Shown in pieces: positions 18,912 through 27,220 of a stretch of DNA of 64,000 nucleotides; position 1 is the stretch's first letter, and each line of letters opens with the position of its first letter. The position numbers were made by a program, and so were the translations under genes. Under the pieces are notes generated by a model, which saw only the letters and a program-made list of their open reading frames with translations, was not told the DNA's origin and searched no databases. The DNA lies in the NCBI RefSeq assembly GCF_015482585.1, contig NZ_CP049742.1, positions 1,198,501 through 1,262,500 on the forward strand, read 5' to 3'. This DNA is from Mangrovibacillus cuniculi (lineage in GTDB: Bacteria > Bacillota > Bacilli > Bacillales > R1DC41).

Positions 18912-18940
18912 ATCTTATTACAGCGTTGCCAAGATGTCAA
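18912..18940 (-). promoter_or_regulatory. Sigma-A promoter of the trp operon
   Basis: A consensus TTGACA (18940-18935) and TAAGAT (18917-18912) are separated by exactly 17 bases. Transcription should start near 18905, just before the upstream T-box. Confidence 0.8.
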
Positions 18941-18975
18941 CAATAAAGTGTATCTCTTTAAAAAGCAGTAAAAGA

Positions 18976-19004
18976 AAAACAACATCCTATTTGAACGTTG
19001 TTTT
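18976..19004 (-). terminator. Terminator overlapping the end of the small membrane gene
   Basis: On the minus strand AAAACAAC pairs with GTTGTTTT and is followed by TCTTTT. The 5' arm lies within the last codons of the gene at 18987-19217. Confidence 0.6.
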
Positions 19005-19217
19005 ATTTGGGAAGAGAAATTCCTTCAACACTTTGAAGACTACTACACTTACGTATAATATAAATATAGCACTTAAGGCTAAAAACCATCTTTCTAACCC
19101 AAGCCAGCCTGAATGAGTTAAATTTGATCCAAAAATAACAAATCCAATAGTAGTTCCAATAAAAAAAAGTATAAGGACAAGCCAAATTCTCAATTCCATT
19201 TTGTTTGATTTAATCAT
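18987..19217 (-). CDS. 76-residue two-helix membrane protein
   Basis: ATG 19217 follows GAGGG with 5 bases spacing. Two hydrophobic helices (about 9-30 and 44-62) are separated by a short loop GSNLTHSGWLGLERW. It is flanked by the trp promoter on one side and the SASP gene on the other and stands alone. I do not recognise the family. Confidence 0.65.
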   Translation of the reverse strand: MIKSNKMELRIWLVLILFFIGTTIGFVIFGSNLTHSGWLGLERWFLALSAIFILYVSVVVFKVLKEFLFPNKTTFK

Positions 19218-19400
19218 GTAATCCCTCGCAACATTTACACAATCTTTACATTTACTTTACTATACTAAATTAATTAGATGAAAGCAATTAGATTGAATTA
19301 CACCTAGTTCCTACCTACCTATTATATATAAAATTTTGTTAACGTACGTAGGAATGGCGATGTCATTTGATTACTGGTAGGATTCAATTAATAACGAAAC

Positions 19401-19434
19401 AAAACCTCAAGAGAATCTATTCTCTTGAGGTTTT
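19401..19434. terminator. Terminator between the SASP gene and a plus-strand gap
   Basis: A perfect 14-bp stem (AAAACCTCAAGAGA with its complement) with a 6-base loop, ending in T7 on the plus strand and T4 on the minus strand. It serves the SASP gene. Confidence 0.85.
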
Positions 19435-19439
19435 TTTCA

Positions 19440-19583
19440 TTACTTCTTAGGATGTTGTTTTTCAGCCTTCTGCTGTTGGTTAGCTTTCATCGCTTGGTTT
19501 GCTGCATTCTCTTGAGCAAATTCTGTTTCGAACGCTTGAGAGTTTTGAGCACCAGACTTAGATTGTTGGTTTTTCTTGTTCAT
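19440..19583 (-). CDS. sspE: Gamma-type small acid-soluble spore protein (short, one repeat)
   Basis: 47 residues, very rich in Gln, Asn, Ala and Lys, starting MNKKNQQSKSGAQNSQAFET and containing FETEFAQE, the core of the gamma-SASP repeat (FGTEFASE in B. subtilis SspE). Gamma-SASPs store amino acids in the spore core and do not bind DNA. B. subtilis SspE has two repeats and 84 residues; here only one is present. The GGAGGGG site and the upstream sigma-G promoter support the call. Confidence 0.85.
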   Translation of the reverse strand: MNKKNQQSKSGAQNSQAFETEFAQENAANQAMKANQQQKAEKQHPKK

Positions 19584-19614
19584 GTTTTTCCCCTCCTTTA
19601 TATGGAATCATTTT

Positions 19615-19644
19615 TAGTTTGTACCAATTTTTAAATTTTATTCA
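19615..19644 (-). promoter_or_regulatory. Sigma-G promoter of the gamma-SASP gene
   Basis: On the minus strand TGAATA (19644-19639), 17 bases, CAAACTA (19621-19615). This fits the forespore sigma-G consensus (TGAATA, 17-18 bases, CATACTA) with one mismatch. Apart from this promoter and a small hairpin near 19650-19678 I see nothing in the gap 19584-19900. Confidence 0.75.
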
Positions 19645-19900
19645 TGAAATAAAAAAACTGCTGCTCAATGCGCAACAGTTTGTAAGGGATAAATCATGTA
19701 ATCATCCTCAAATAATCACAAGAGGGGAAGGAGTAAGTGAGAATGATTTTCATAATCATTATAAGGTATCTGCTCTTACACGTCAAATAAATTTACAATT
19801 TACAAAATCTTAACGAGTTTTTTTTATAAACTATGTAAAAATTTGTCGAAATAAATTATTTTTAGTATATATATTAGAGAAATTGGACGTGATCTAGTTA

Positions 19901-22768
19901 ATGGATATGACTACATGGAGTTTGAAGAAATGGATCGCATTCGGTTTACTTCTTGTGCTGACATTTTTTGCCTCATTATTAACCATTGAATTATTACCTG
20001 GTGTACATTTTATATTCACCACTATTATTCTTTTCATCATCTTATACTACTTTGGTGTTATCCCTGCATTAATTACCGCATTGATAAGTGGGGTACATTT
20101 ATTCTATTTATGGGATTCTATTTTTGGTACACTTTCACTCTTCCTTGAAATTTTTATCGTAGGAACTTTATATACTTATATAAGGAGAAATTTAGTTTTT
20201 TGGGATATTTTATATAACTTAACGTTAGGAGCAATGATTTCATTCGTATTCTCCTTCTATTTTTTATCATACGGACCAGTTGATTCTGTTTTAATTATGT
20301 TAAAACAAACTGTGAACATGATTGTAAATATCTTATTAGCCAATTTCCTTATCATTTTAATTGAGTCTATACGGTCAAAACAAGTAAATAAACCAGTGTC
20401 TCTTTTTGAAATATTATTTACATTGTTTTCTTTGTTTTTTTTGGTACCTTTGATTGTGTTTTTAATTCACACTGGTAAAAATGAGATGAAACAAGTACAA
20501 GAAACAATGAATATGGAAATAGAATATGCCTCAAATACATCTAATCTGCAAATTACCAAATTTCAAAGTCAACACGTCACTCCATTATCTAAGCTTGCAA
20601 ATTTCTTACAAGATAATAACAATAAACAGTTGGATGTCCAGAGGGAATTCATGATAGTACAGCAGTCTTTCCCTGAATTTCAACTTGTATATGCCGTAGA
20701 CAGTAAGAATAAAAAGATTGCTCATCACGCTAGAAATGCATTTAAATTCTATGATACGAATGCATATCAGTTTAACTCAAATACTCAATTAGAGAGACCT
20801 GAATACATATCTAATTTATTCAACTCACAGGTTAACTCTAAAGATAGGAAGTTTATTTCGATTGCATATCCTTTCTGGCACCAAAATTTGTCAGGTAAGG
20901 TCATAGGAATAATAAAACCCGTGGAATATTTACAAATTCTCCATCAATCCACAAAAGGGACAAATGCAGAATCTGTAATTATAGACGAACTAGGTAAAGT
21001 AATAGCATCTACTACCAACCAATTTCGTACAGGAGACACATATGTAGTTTCAAAGAATACGTTACAGAAAAGTGAGATTTTCCTTACAAACCAAAGAATA
21101 AGCTCCTTACAACAACTATCTACTATTAGCTATGTAGAGGAAAAAACACTTGGTGAAAACTACCCATGGAAAGTAGCTACCATAGTTTCTATGTCGGACT
21201 ACAACACACAATTATATAATACCTATATCCAACTTTTAGTCGTCGCGTTATTTAGTACGTTTCTTGCAGTTGTTCTATCGTTTTTTATTAGCAATTGGTT
21301 ACAAAAAGAACTAAATAATGTTTTATTGTTAACCAACAATTTAACTGAAAACATTACCAGTAACGAAAAAATTGACTGGCCTCACTCACTTATTAAAGAA
21401 ATATTCTATCTAATAGCTGCATTTAAACAATCAGAAATAAAATTAAAGAAGCTTTTTCAAGAGAATATAGCGACTAAACTAGACTTACAATATCTAGCTC
21501 ATTATGATCCCTTAACAAATGTATATAACCGAAACTACATTATGAAGAATATCAATGAGTTGATAGAACATTCTCCTAATAGTGTAAATTTTAGTGTTTT
21601 ATTTATTGACCTTGATCGTTTCAAAATTGTTAATGACACGGTAGGACATCGAATTGGTGACAAGTTGTTAGTAGAAGTTGCGGAAAGACTAAGAGAAATT
21701 AATGATAATAATTTGCTTATATCAAGAATTGGTGGAGATGAATTTATCGTAGTGGTACCCTCTTACGATGAAGTTGATAGTCTATCTAAAATTGCCAATG
21801 AAATTATAGAATCGTTAAATCAATCGTATCATGTTGAAGGAAATGAATTTCACCTGTCAGCGAGTATAGGGATATCTGTTTATCCTGATGATGGGAAAGA
21901 TGTTCATACTCTCATAAAAAATGCAGACATAGCTATGTATGCAGCAAAAGATAATGGTAAAAACACATACGAATTTTATAACTCTTCTTACAATAGTGTT
22001 ACCTCAAAAGTAGAAATGGAAAATGAATTAAGACATGCAATTGAACGAAAAGAACTTCAATTGTTCTACCAACCTAAGGTAAATATTGCGTCTGGTGAGA
22101 TAGTTGGTGCTGAGGCACTAATAAGATGGATTCATCCAACTTATGGATTTGTATCCCCTGCTGATTTCATACCAATTGCAGAAGAGACTGGACTAATTAT
22201 ACCCATGGGTGAGTGGATCTTGGAGCAAGCATGTAAGGATTTATTTATCTGGAATACTAATCGTACAAAAAATATCAGTGTTTCAGTCAACATCTCCATG
22301 CATCAATTTTTGAATGAAAATTTACTTAAATCAGTTGAAAATGCAATTAATTTAGCAAAGATAGATCCTACATTATTGGAATTAGAAATTACAGAAAGTG
22401 TAGCTATGTTCCAACCAGAAATTGTTATTGAAAAGCTAAAAAACTTAAAAAACAAGGGTATCACTCTAGCATTAGATGACTTTGGTACTGGCTACTCTTC
22501 ATTAAACTATTTAAAAATGTTACCTATCGATGTATTAAAAATTGATCAAAGTTTTATCAAAGATATGGATCATGCTGACACTACTATTGTTCGATCTCTC
22601 ATTGAAATTGCCCATTCATTACATATGACCGTCGTTGCAGAAGGTGTTGAGACAAAAAGTCAATTAAACTATTTACAAGGAGTTCATTGCGATCTATTTC
22701 AAGGTTATTACTTTAGTAAAGCAATTCCCCAAGAAGAATTTCTAAAATTACTAAGAATTTTCAAATAA
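19901..22768 (+). CDS. Membrane GGDEF-EAL protein (c-di-GMP turnover)
   Basis: 955 residues. An N-terminal block of six or so transmembrane helices (about 10-190), an extracytoplasmic region of about 250 residues that looks like a Cache-type sensor, one more helix near 445-470, then GGDEF and EAL domains. GGDEF is intact at 611-615 (RIGGDEFIVV), and the EAL domain has EALIRW (738-743), NISMHQF, EITES, DDFGTGYSSL, KIDQSFI and AEGVET, so both activities are possible. Which dominates cannot be read from sequence. The ribosome binding site (GGACGTGAT) is weak. Monocistronic: a terminator follows at once. Confidence 0.9.
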   Translation: MDMTTWSLKKWIAFGLLLVLTFFASLLTIELLPGVHFIFTTIILFIILYYFGVIPALITALISGVHLFYLWDSIFGTLSLFLEIFIVGTLYTYIRRNLVFWDILYNLTLGAMISFVFSFYFLSYGPVDSVLIMLKQTVNMIVNILLANFLIILIESIRSKQVNKPVSLFEILFTLFSLFFLVPLIVFLIHTGKNEMKQVQETMNMEIEYASNTSNLQITKFQSQHVTPLSKLANFLQDNNNKQLDVQREFMIVQQSFPEFQLVYAVDSKNKKIAHHARNAFKFYDTNAYQFNSNTQLERPEYISNLFNSQVNSKDRKFISIAYPFWHQNLSGKVIGIIKPVEYLQILHQSTKGTNAESVIIDELGKVIASTTNQFRTGDTYVVSKNTLQKSEIFLTNQRISSLQQLSTISYVEEKTLGENYPWKVATIVSMSDYNTQLYNTYIQLLVVALFSTFLAVVLSFFISNWLQKELNNVLLLTNNLTENITSNEKIDWPHSLIKEIFYLIAAFKQSEIKLKKLFQENIATKLDLQYLAHYDPLTNVYNRNYIMKNINELIEHSPNSVNFSVLFIDLDRFKIVNDTVGHRIGDKLLVEVAERLREINDNNLLISRIGGDEFIVVVPSYDEVDSLSKIANEIIESLNQSYHVEGNEFHLSASIGISVYPDDGKDVHTLIKNADIAMYAAKDNGKNTYEFYNSSYNSVTSKVEMENELRHAIERKELQLFYQPKVNIASGEIVGAEALIRWIHPTYGFVSPADFIPIAEETGLIIPMGEWILEQACKDLFIWNTNRTKNISVSVNISMHQFLNENLLKSVENAINLAKIDPTLLELEITESVAMFQPEIVIEKLKNLKNKGITLALDDFGTGYSSLNYLKMLPIDVLKIDQSFIKDMDHADTTIVRSLIEIAHSLHMTVVAEGVETKSQLNYLQGVHCDLFQGYYFSKAIPQEEFLKLLRIFK

Positions 22769-22797
22769 AAAAACGACCCAGAAGTCTGGGTCGTTTT
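22769..22797. terminator. Bidirectional terminator
   Basis: AAAACGACCCAGA and TCTGGGTCGTTTT form the stem between the converging GGDEF-EAL and csp genes. Confidence 0.85.
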
Positions 22798-22808
22798 GTA
22801 ATTAAAGA

Positions 22809-23009
22809 TTAAAGTTTAGTAACATTAGCAGCTTGTGGTCCGCGGTTACCTTCAACGATTTCAAACTCTACAGCTTGACCTTCGTCTAAAGATTTGTAGC
22901 CATCGCCATTGATTGCTGTGAAGTGAACGAATACATCGTCTTGTCCTTCAACTTCGATGAAACCGAAACCTTTTTCCGCATTGAACCATTTTACTTTACC
23001 AGAGATCAT
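22809..23009 (-). CDS. Cold-shock protein (CspB/CspD family)
   Basis: 66-residue single cold-shock domain that binds single-stranded RNA and DNA. RNP1 (KGFGFIEV) and RNP2 (DVFVHFTAI) are intact, and the length is exact for Bacillus Csps. The ribosome binding site is GGAGG before ATG 23009. An untranslated region of more than 100 bases seems to precede it, as usual for csp genes, though I see no clear promoter. Which paralogue (B, C or D) cannot be decided. Confidence 0.93.
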   Translation of the reverse strand: MISGKVKWFNAEKGFGFIEVEGQDDVFVHFTAINGDGYKSLDEGQAVEFEIVEGNRGPQAANVTKL

Positions 23010-23167
23010 TTTTGTTTCCTCCTACATAATAAAGAAATTACCAATTTCGGATAAAAAATAAAGTAATCGCAAGTATAAGTCAGCAGGATTGACCCTGTGT
23101 TACCAAACTGGTGAAACGACTATAACATCTTACTTAATTTAATATCTGTGAAACGGTTATATATATC

Positions 23168-24379
23168 TTACAAGATTTTACGATTTGCGTCAAGGAAATT
23201 GTCAGTCAATAACAAAGATACCTCTTCCTCACCAAATAACTCTCTTTGCAAAAATGGCTTAGCTCCTAACATAGAAACAAACTGTTTATACTCGACAATT
23301 TGTTGTTCTGTTGCACGTTTATTTGTTTTATATGCTCGAATTAAAATATTTTTAGGGGTATGTTCTAAATCGATAAATTCTAATAGTTGTGCTTCAAATC
23401 CAATTAATTTCAACAATTCTGCTCTAATAGTATCAGTAGCAAGAGAAGAAAAACGTTCTTTCATAAGTCCATATTGAGTCATTACTTTTAGATTAGGCGC
23501 ATCTAATTGTGAAAATAACTCATGCTGACAACATGGAACGCTTAAAATAACATCCGCTCCCCAATTGACAGCTTTACTAAGTGCCATATCTGTAGCCACG
23601 TCACAAGCATGTAGTGTCACAACCATGTCAATTTTAGCATCTTCCTGGTAATCGTTAATATCACCAACTAAAAACTCTAACTTTTCATAGTTTAAATCTT
23701 GAGCTATCAATTGACATTCTGTTATGACGTCTTTTTTTAAATCTAAACCTGTAACACGTATATCATATCCTTTATCGATATGTAAGTAATGGTATAGAGC
23801 AAATGTTAAATAAGACTTGCCAGAACCGAAATCTAAAATACGAATTGTTCTATCTTTAGGTAAATACTCGAGGGAGTCTTCAATAAATTCTAAGAAACGA
23901 TTAATTTGCTTAAATTTATCGTATTTCTGTTTTTTTATTTTCCCATCAGCAGACTGCACCCCTAATCTTACTAAAAATGGGATTGGATCTTCATCTGATA
24001 ATAAGTAATTCTTTTTTCTATTATGTTCTAAAGAAATTTCTTTTTTCTCTGTCTGGTTAGACTTACAAACAACTTTAAATTTTTTAGATATTTGTACTTG
24101 AATAGTCTCATTATCTAATTGGATGAAAGCTTGTCTATATTGTTCTAATATCTCATTTATTTTTTCAGGCAAACCATTTAGAGAGATATTTTCATGACTG
24201 ATGGTCTGATCTGTTTGATACTCAAACTGAAGATAGTAAGATTCTTTAATTTGAACAGGCTTAATTTTGATTCTTTTCACTTCTGAAGACTTCATTCGTG
24301 GCTGACTAATTGTTGCTGCAACCAGTCTTTTTTGTCTCAAATCATTTAATAACCTTTCAACTAACTCAGGAAAATTCAT
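23168..24379 (-). CDS. SAM-dependent methyltransferase (Methyltransf_32-like)
   Basis: 403 residues. The N-terminal third has no recognisable fold and may bind substrate. The C-terminal half is a Rossmann methyltransferase: ILDFGSGKSYLTFALYHYL (motif I, about 177-195), a SAM-ribose acidic residue in VTGLDLKKD, GDINDY, and the family signature VTLHACDVATDMAL followed by SVPCCQHEL. The HACD and PCCQ motifs are typical of the METTL25/Methyltransf_32 group. Substrate unknown. It ends the run with dapF, 15 bases downstream of it on the same strand. Confidence 0.8.
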   Translation of the reverse strand: MNFPELVERLLNDLRQKRLVAATISQPRMKSSEVKRIKIKPVQIKESYYLQFEYQTDQTISHENISLNGLPEKINEILEQYRQAFIQLDNETIQVQISKKFKVVCKSNQTEKKEISLEHNRKKNYLLSDEDPIPFLVRLGVQSADGKIKKQKYDKFKQINRFLEFIEDSLEYLPKDRTIRILDFGSGKSYLTFALYHYLHIDKGYDIRVTGLDLKKDVITECQLIAQDLNYEKLEFLVGDINDYQEDAKIDMVVTLHACDVATDMALSKAVNWGADVILSVPCCQHELFSQLDAPNLKVMTQYGLMKERFSSLATDTIRAELLKLIGFEAQLLEFIDLEHTPKNILIRAYKTNKRATEQQIVEYKQFVSMLGAKPFLQRELFGEEEVSLLLTDNFLDANRKIL

Positions 24380-24394
24380 TTCAATAGTTCCTTT

Positions 24395-25363
24395 CTAACC
24401 TATGTTTAATACAGCAGCTTTCTTTTCTAAATTGTCATATTGCTTGATGTCAAATTCACAAGAAGTAGCTTGATTTATTTCCCACTTTCCTTCTTCATAA
24501 GTCCATTGTCCCTTACTTGTGAATGTTGCGTTGCCAATCAACTCGACCCAAGGGTTTTCAGAAGTATGAGCCAAGCATTGAACCATGCCTTTATCCGTTA
24601 TTACTGTAATTGGTGTATTTGGAACTACCTTTTTTGCTACTGTTGCAACAAATACAGTGGCTGACATCGCAGTTCCACAAGCATTCGTAAATCCTACACC
24701 TCTCTCGTATGTTCTAACAAATAATTTGTTATTTGATAAAACTCGAACAAAACTAACGTTTACCCCATCTGGAAATAATGGATTCTGTCCATTCACATAT
24801 TCTGAGATTTCTTTTTGTAAATTGGAGTTAAGCTCCTCTTGATCAACAAATGTAATTAAATGAGGATTGGGTACCGCAACAGCAGAGAATAATAAGTTTT
24901 TTGATAACTTGTCAATAGGTTGTTGAATGAAAGGAGAAGGTTTGTAGTTAAAAGGTAGTGCATCATTATCAAAAACAATTGGAGAAATTTCTACCCCGTA
25001 AGTTTCTACACCTTCAGAAATATCTTCATGCTTTCGGCAAGTTAGATTTGCTTTCATAGTCTCTATTACAACGGATTCTTTTCCTAGTTCTTCACAGACA
25101 TATCTAGCTACGCATCGCAGTCCATTTCCACACATAGAAGCCTCACTACCGTCCGCATTTATTACGCGGTACTTAGCGTCTGCAACAGTACTTTCTGTTA
25201 CAAATAGTATACCGTCAGCTCCACCATATGAATGAGTTCTGTCGCATAACGTTAATGCAGCTTCTTTTCTTTGATTTTCATTCCATTTGATAGAATACTT
25301 TCTTTCGTCTACAATAAAGAAATCGTTTTTTGATCCATGACACTTAATATAAGGTCCGTACAT
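24395..25363 (-). CDS. dapF: Diaminopimelate epimerase
   Basis: Interconverts LL- and meso-diaminopimelate for lysine and peptidoglycan synthesis. 322 residues. Both catalytic Cys are present: C78 in ASMCGNGLRC and the second in FTNACGTAMSA. A chain of in-frame GTG and ATG codons precedes; the ATG at 25363, 8 bases from AAGGAG, gives the best start (MYGPYIKCHGSKNDFFIVDE). The tail is about 35 residues longer than E. coli DapF, as in other Bacillus versions. Confidence 0.93.
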   Translation of the reverse strand: MYGPYIKCHGSKNDFFIVDERKYSIKWNENQRKEAALTLCDRTHSYGGADGILFVTESTVADAKYRVINADGSEASMCGNGLRCVARYVCEELGKESVVIETMKANLTCRKHEDISEGVETYGVEISPIVFDNDALPFNYKPSPFIQQPIDKLSKNLLFSAVAVPNPHLITFVDQEELNSNLQKEISEYVNGQNPLFPDGVNVSFVRVLSNNKLFVRTYERGVGFTNACGTAMSATVFVATVAKKVVPNTPITVITDKGMVQCLAHTSENPWVELIGNATFTSKGQWTYEEGKWEINQATSCEFDIKQYDNLEKKAAVLNIG

Positions 25364-25445
25364 CATCATCACTCCTTATCCGTAAGAATGCCATATGATG
25401 GCCTGTTACGCAACTTTACTTACTTTATAAAAGGACTGGTAGTAA

Positions 25446-25748
25446 ATGAGAAGAGAAAGAAATCAACGTTACAAATTAGTTTTTCAAATCGATAACGTGG
25501 AGAAAGATGTCGTTTTACACCCTAACAAAGGGTATAGAATTGCTGTAATTGTGATAGTTAAATCGAAACCATCTAACGAATCCCTCCATCAAGGTGTTGT
25601 TCACGTAGACTTTAATCATACGGAAGCGTTTCCTTCTCCTGCAGATTTAGCAACTCTTCCAGGCGGAAATGTCATGAAGATGCAAGTATATGCTGAGATA
25701 AAGAAATACATTAAGCCGCAAATCCCCTACTTAATTCCGAACAATTAA
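25446..25748 (+). CDS. 100-residue hypothetical protein
   Basis: Starts MRRERNQRYKLVFQIDNVEK, with AAAGGA 11 bases upstream. It is predicted soluble and beta-rich with no Cys and a Pro-rich tail (KPQIPYLIPNN). It is transcribed away from dapF and ends in its own terminator. I do not recognise the family. Confidence 0.6.
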   Translation: MRRERNQRYKLVFQIDNVEKDVVLHPNKGYRIAVIVIVKSKPSNESLHQGVVHVDFNHTEAFPSPADLATLPGGNVMKMQVYAEIKKYIKPQIPYLIPNN

Positions 25749-25786
25749 TAAAGGTGAAGCGATTTACGAGATCGCTCCACCTTTAT
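25749..25786. terminator. Bidirectional terminator
   Basis: ATAAAGGTGAAGCGAT pairs with ATCGCTCCACCTTTAT with one mismatch, between two convergent genes. Confidence 0.85.
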
Positions 25787-25788
25787 AG

Positions 25789-27036
25789 TTAATTGACCAT
25801 TTCCTCCAATGATGGATCTAACAATTGATCTGCCCAAACAGCAGATTCTTTGTAAAAAGTATTGAGATATACATTATTTATATTTTTCCTTCCGCTTAAT
25901 TGATCGGAGTTGATTACATTACCTTTTTCCATCTGTTTAACAACTGATAGAACAACGTTCATTTTAGTTTGTTGCCCTTTTAAAGAATCAGTTATATCAT
26001 CTTGCAATGGCAATTCTTCTAATATAGATTCCATCGGTATTCCTAAGATTACATCCATCAAGGAAAACAAACCGGTTAAGAAATAACTAGAACTTTGTCT
26101 TTCCCCATTATGTGATGCAATTAATTCGCACATTCTTCCACGCATTAAACTCATTTTCAACAGTTCGACAGAAGGTCCCGATAATTTGGACTTCTGATCT
26201 CTAACAGCCAACACATAGATCCATTTACGAACCTCAATAAATCCTAGTAAGACGATAGCTTGTTGAATAGAACTTATTTTATGTTTCGGTCGGAATGAAG
26301 GTGAATTAATTAGTTTTAAAAGTTTATAGGATAGCGATAAATCCTTTTCAATTAGAGTTGCTACAACTTTTACATCCGGAACTGTCGTAGTCAGATATTG
26401 TAATAATGGTAAGTAAGATTGAAAATAGGATGGTACGTCTCTTGATGAAACAATGAATGGTTTACTAAAGAAGTATCCTTGAAAAAGAGAATACCCATGC
26501 TTTATTGCATCCAAATAGTCATCAAGTGATTCTATCTTTTCTGCTAATAATACAATATTAAGCTTTTTTGCTAAACCTTCCACTTGTCTTCTTTCACTTA
26601 GGGTCGAATGAACAAAATCTACCTTTACATAATCTGCAGACTTTAAAAGTTTTAAGTAACGTTCATTAGTATCTTTTAGAATAAAATCATCCAAGGCAAT
26701 CTTATACCCTAATCTCTTTAGCTCTTCTATAGTAGATAAGATCTCTTTACTTGGTTCTACAGACTCTAATATTTCGATTACCAAATCTCGAGGAGAAAAA
26801 TAAGTAGGTAACTTTAACTTCAACAGATTTTCTGTAAAGTTAACAAAGCAAGGTAAACCATTTGAGAGCTTGTCTATACCAATATTCAAAAAACTATTGA
26901 TTATCACATCAGTAGTAGCTTGATCTCCATCAATGTGAGGAAATGTATTATCCTGATTATTTCTATACAATAGTTCATATGCATATACATCTTTATTCTT
27001 ATTGAATATTGGTTGTCTAGCAACAAATACCTCCAA
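25789..27036 (-). CDS. yuxH: EAL-HDOD signalling protein (YuxH-like)
   Basis: 415 residues: an EAL-like domain (1-200) followed by an HDOD domain (200-400). The EAL signature is degenerate: YELLYRN replaces E-A-L-x-R, although ALDDF and AEKI are kept, so catalysis is doubtful and a binding role is more likely. HDOD has KLLKLINSPSF and QAIVLLGFIEVRKW. The TTG at 27036, 8 bases from AGGAGG, gives MEVFVARQPIF, matching the family N-terminus; the GTG at 27045 overlaps the ribosome binding site. Confidence 0.85.
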   Translation of the reverse strand: MEVFVARQPIFNKNKDVYAYELLYRNNQDNTFPHIDGDQATTDVIINSFLNIGIDKLSNGLPCFVNFTENLLKLKLPTYFSPRDLVIEILESVEPSKEILSTIEELKRLGYKIALDDFILKDTNERYLKLLKSADYVKVDFVHSTLSERRQVEGLAKKLNIVLLAEKIESLDDYLDAIKHGYSLFQGYFFSKPFIVSSRDVPSYFQSYLPLLQYLTTTVPDVKVVATLIEKDLSLSYKLLKLINSPSFRPKHKISSIQQAIVLLGFIEVRKWIYVLAVRDQKSKLSGPSVELLKMSLMRGRMCELIASHNGERQSSSYFLTGLFSLMDVILGIPMESILEELPLQDDITDSLKGQQTKMNVVLSVVKQMEKGNVINSDQLSGRKNINNVYLNTFYKESAVWADQLLDPSLEEMVN

Positions 27037-27164
27037 GCCAGTCACCTCCTAATTTATGAAATGCAACTTTAGTCTTAATTATTGGATAATATTAGAATAT
27101 CTAAGTTTTTACGTTTCGTAAAGTATTTAGTAGCAGATTTTCCATCGGCGATATGTTACTACGC

Positions 27165-27212
27165 AAAAAAAAAGACTGTTTAAAAAGTAACGAGTTACTT
27201 TTCAAACAGTCT
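27165..27212 (-). terminator. Terminator of the purine permease gene
   Basis: On the minus strand AGACTGTTTGAAAAGTAAC pairs with GTTACTTTTTAAACAGTCT and is followed by T9. Confidence 0.92.
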
Positions 27213-27220
27213 CTACCAAA

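Noticed and set aside
19425-19634. 69-codon frame on the plus strand opposite the gamma-SASP gene
   Set aside because: Antisense shadow of the SASP gene; Leu/Phe-rich and without ribosome binding site.
27046-27220. Regulatory element or small gene between the EAL-HDOD and permease genes
   Set aside because: Only a terminator was found; frames are short and without ribosome binding site.
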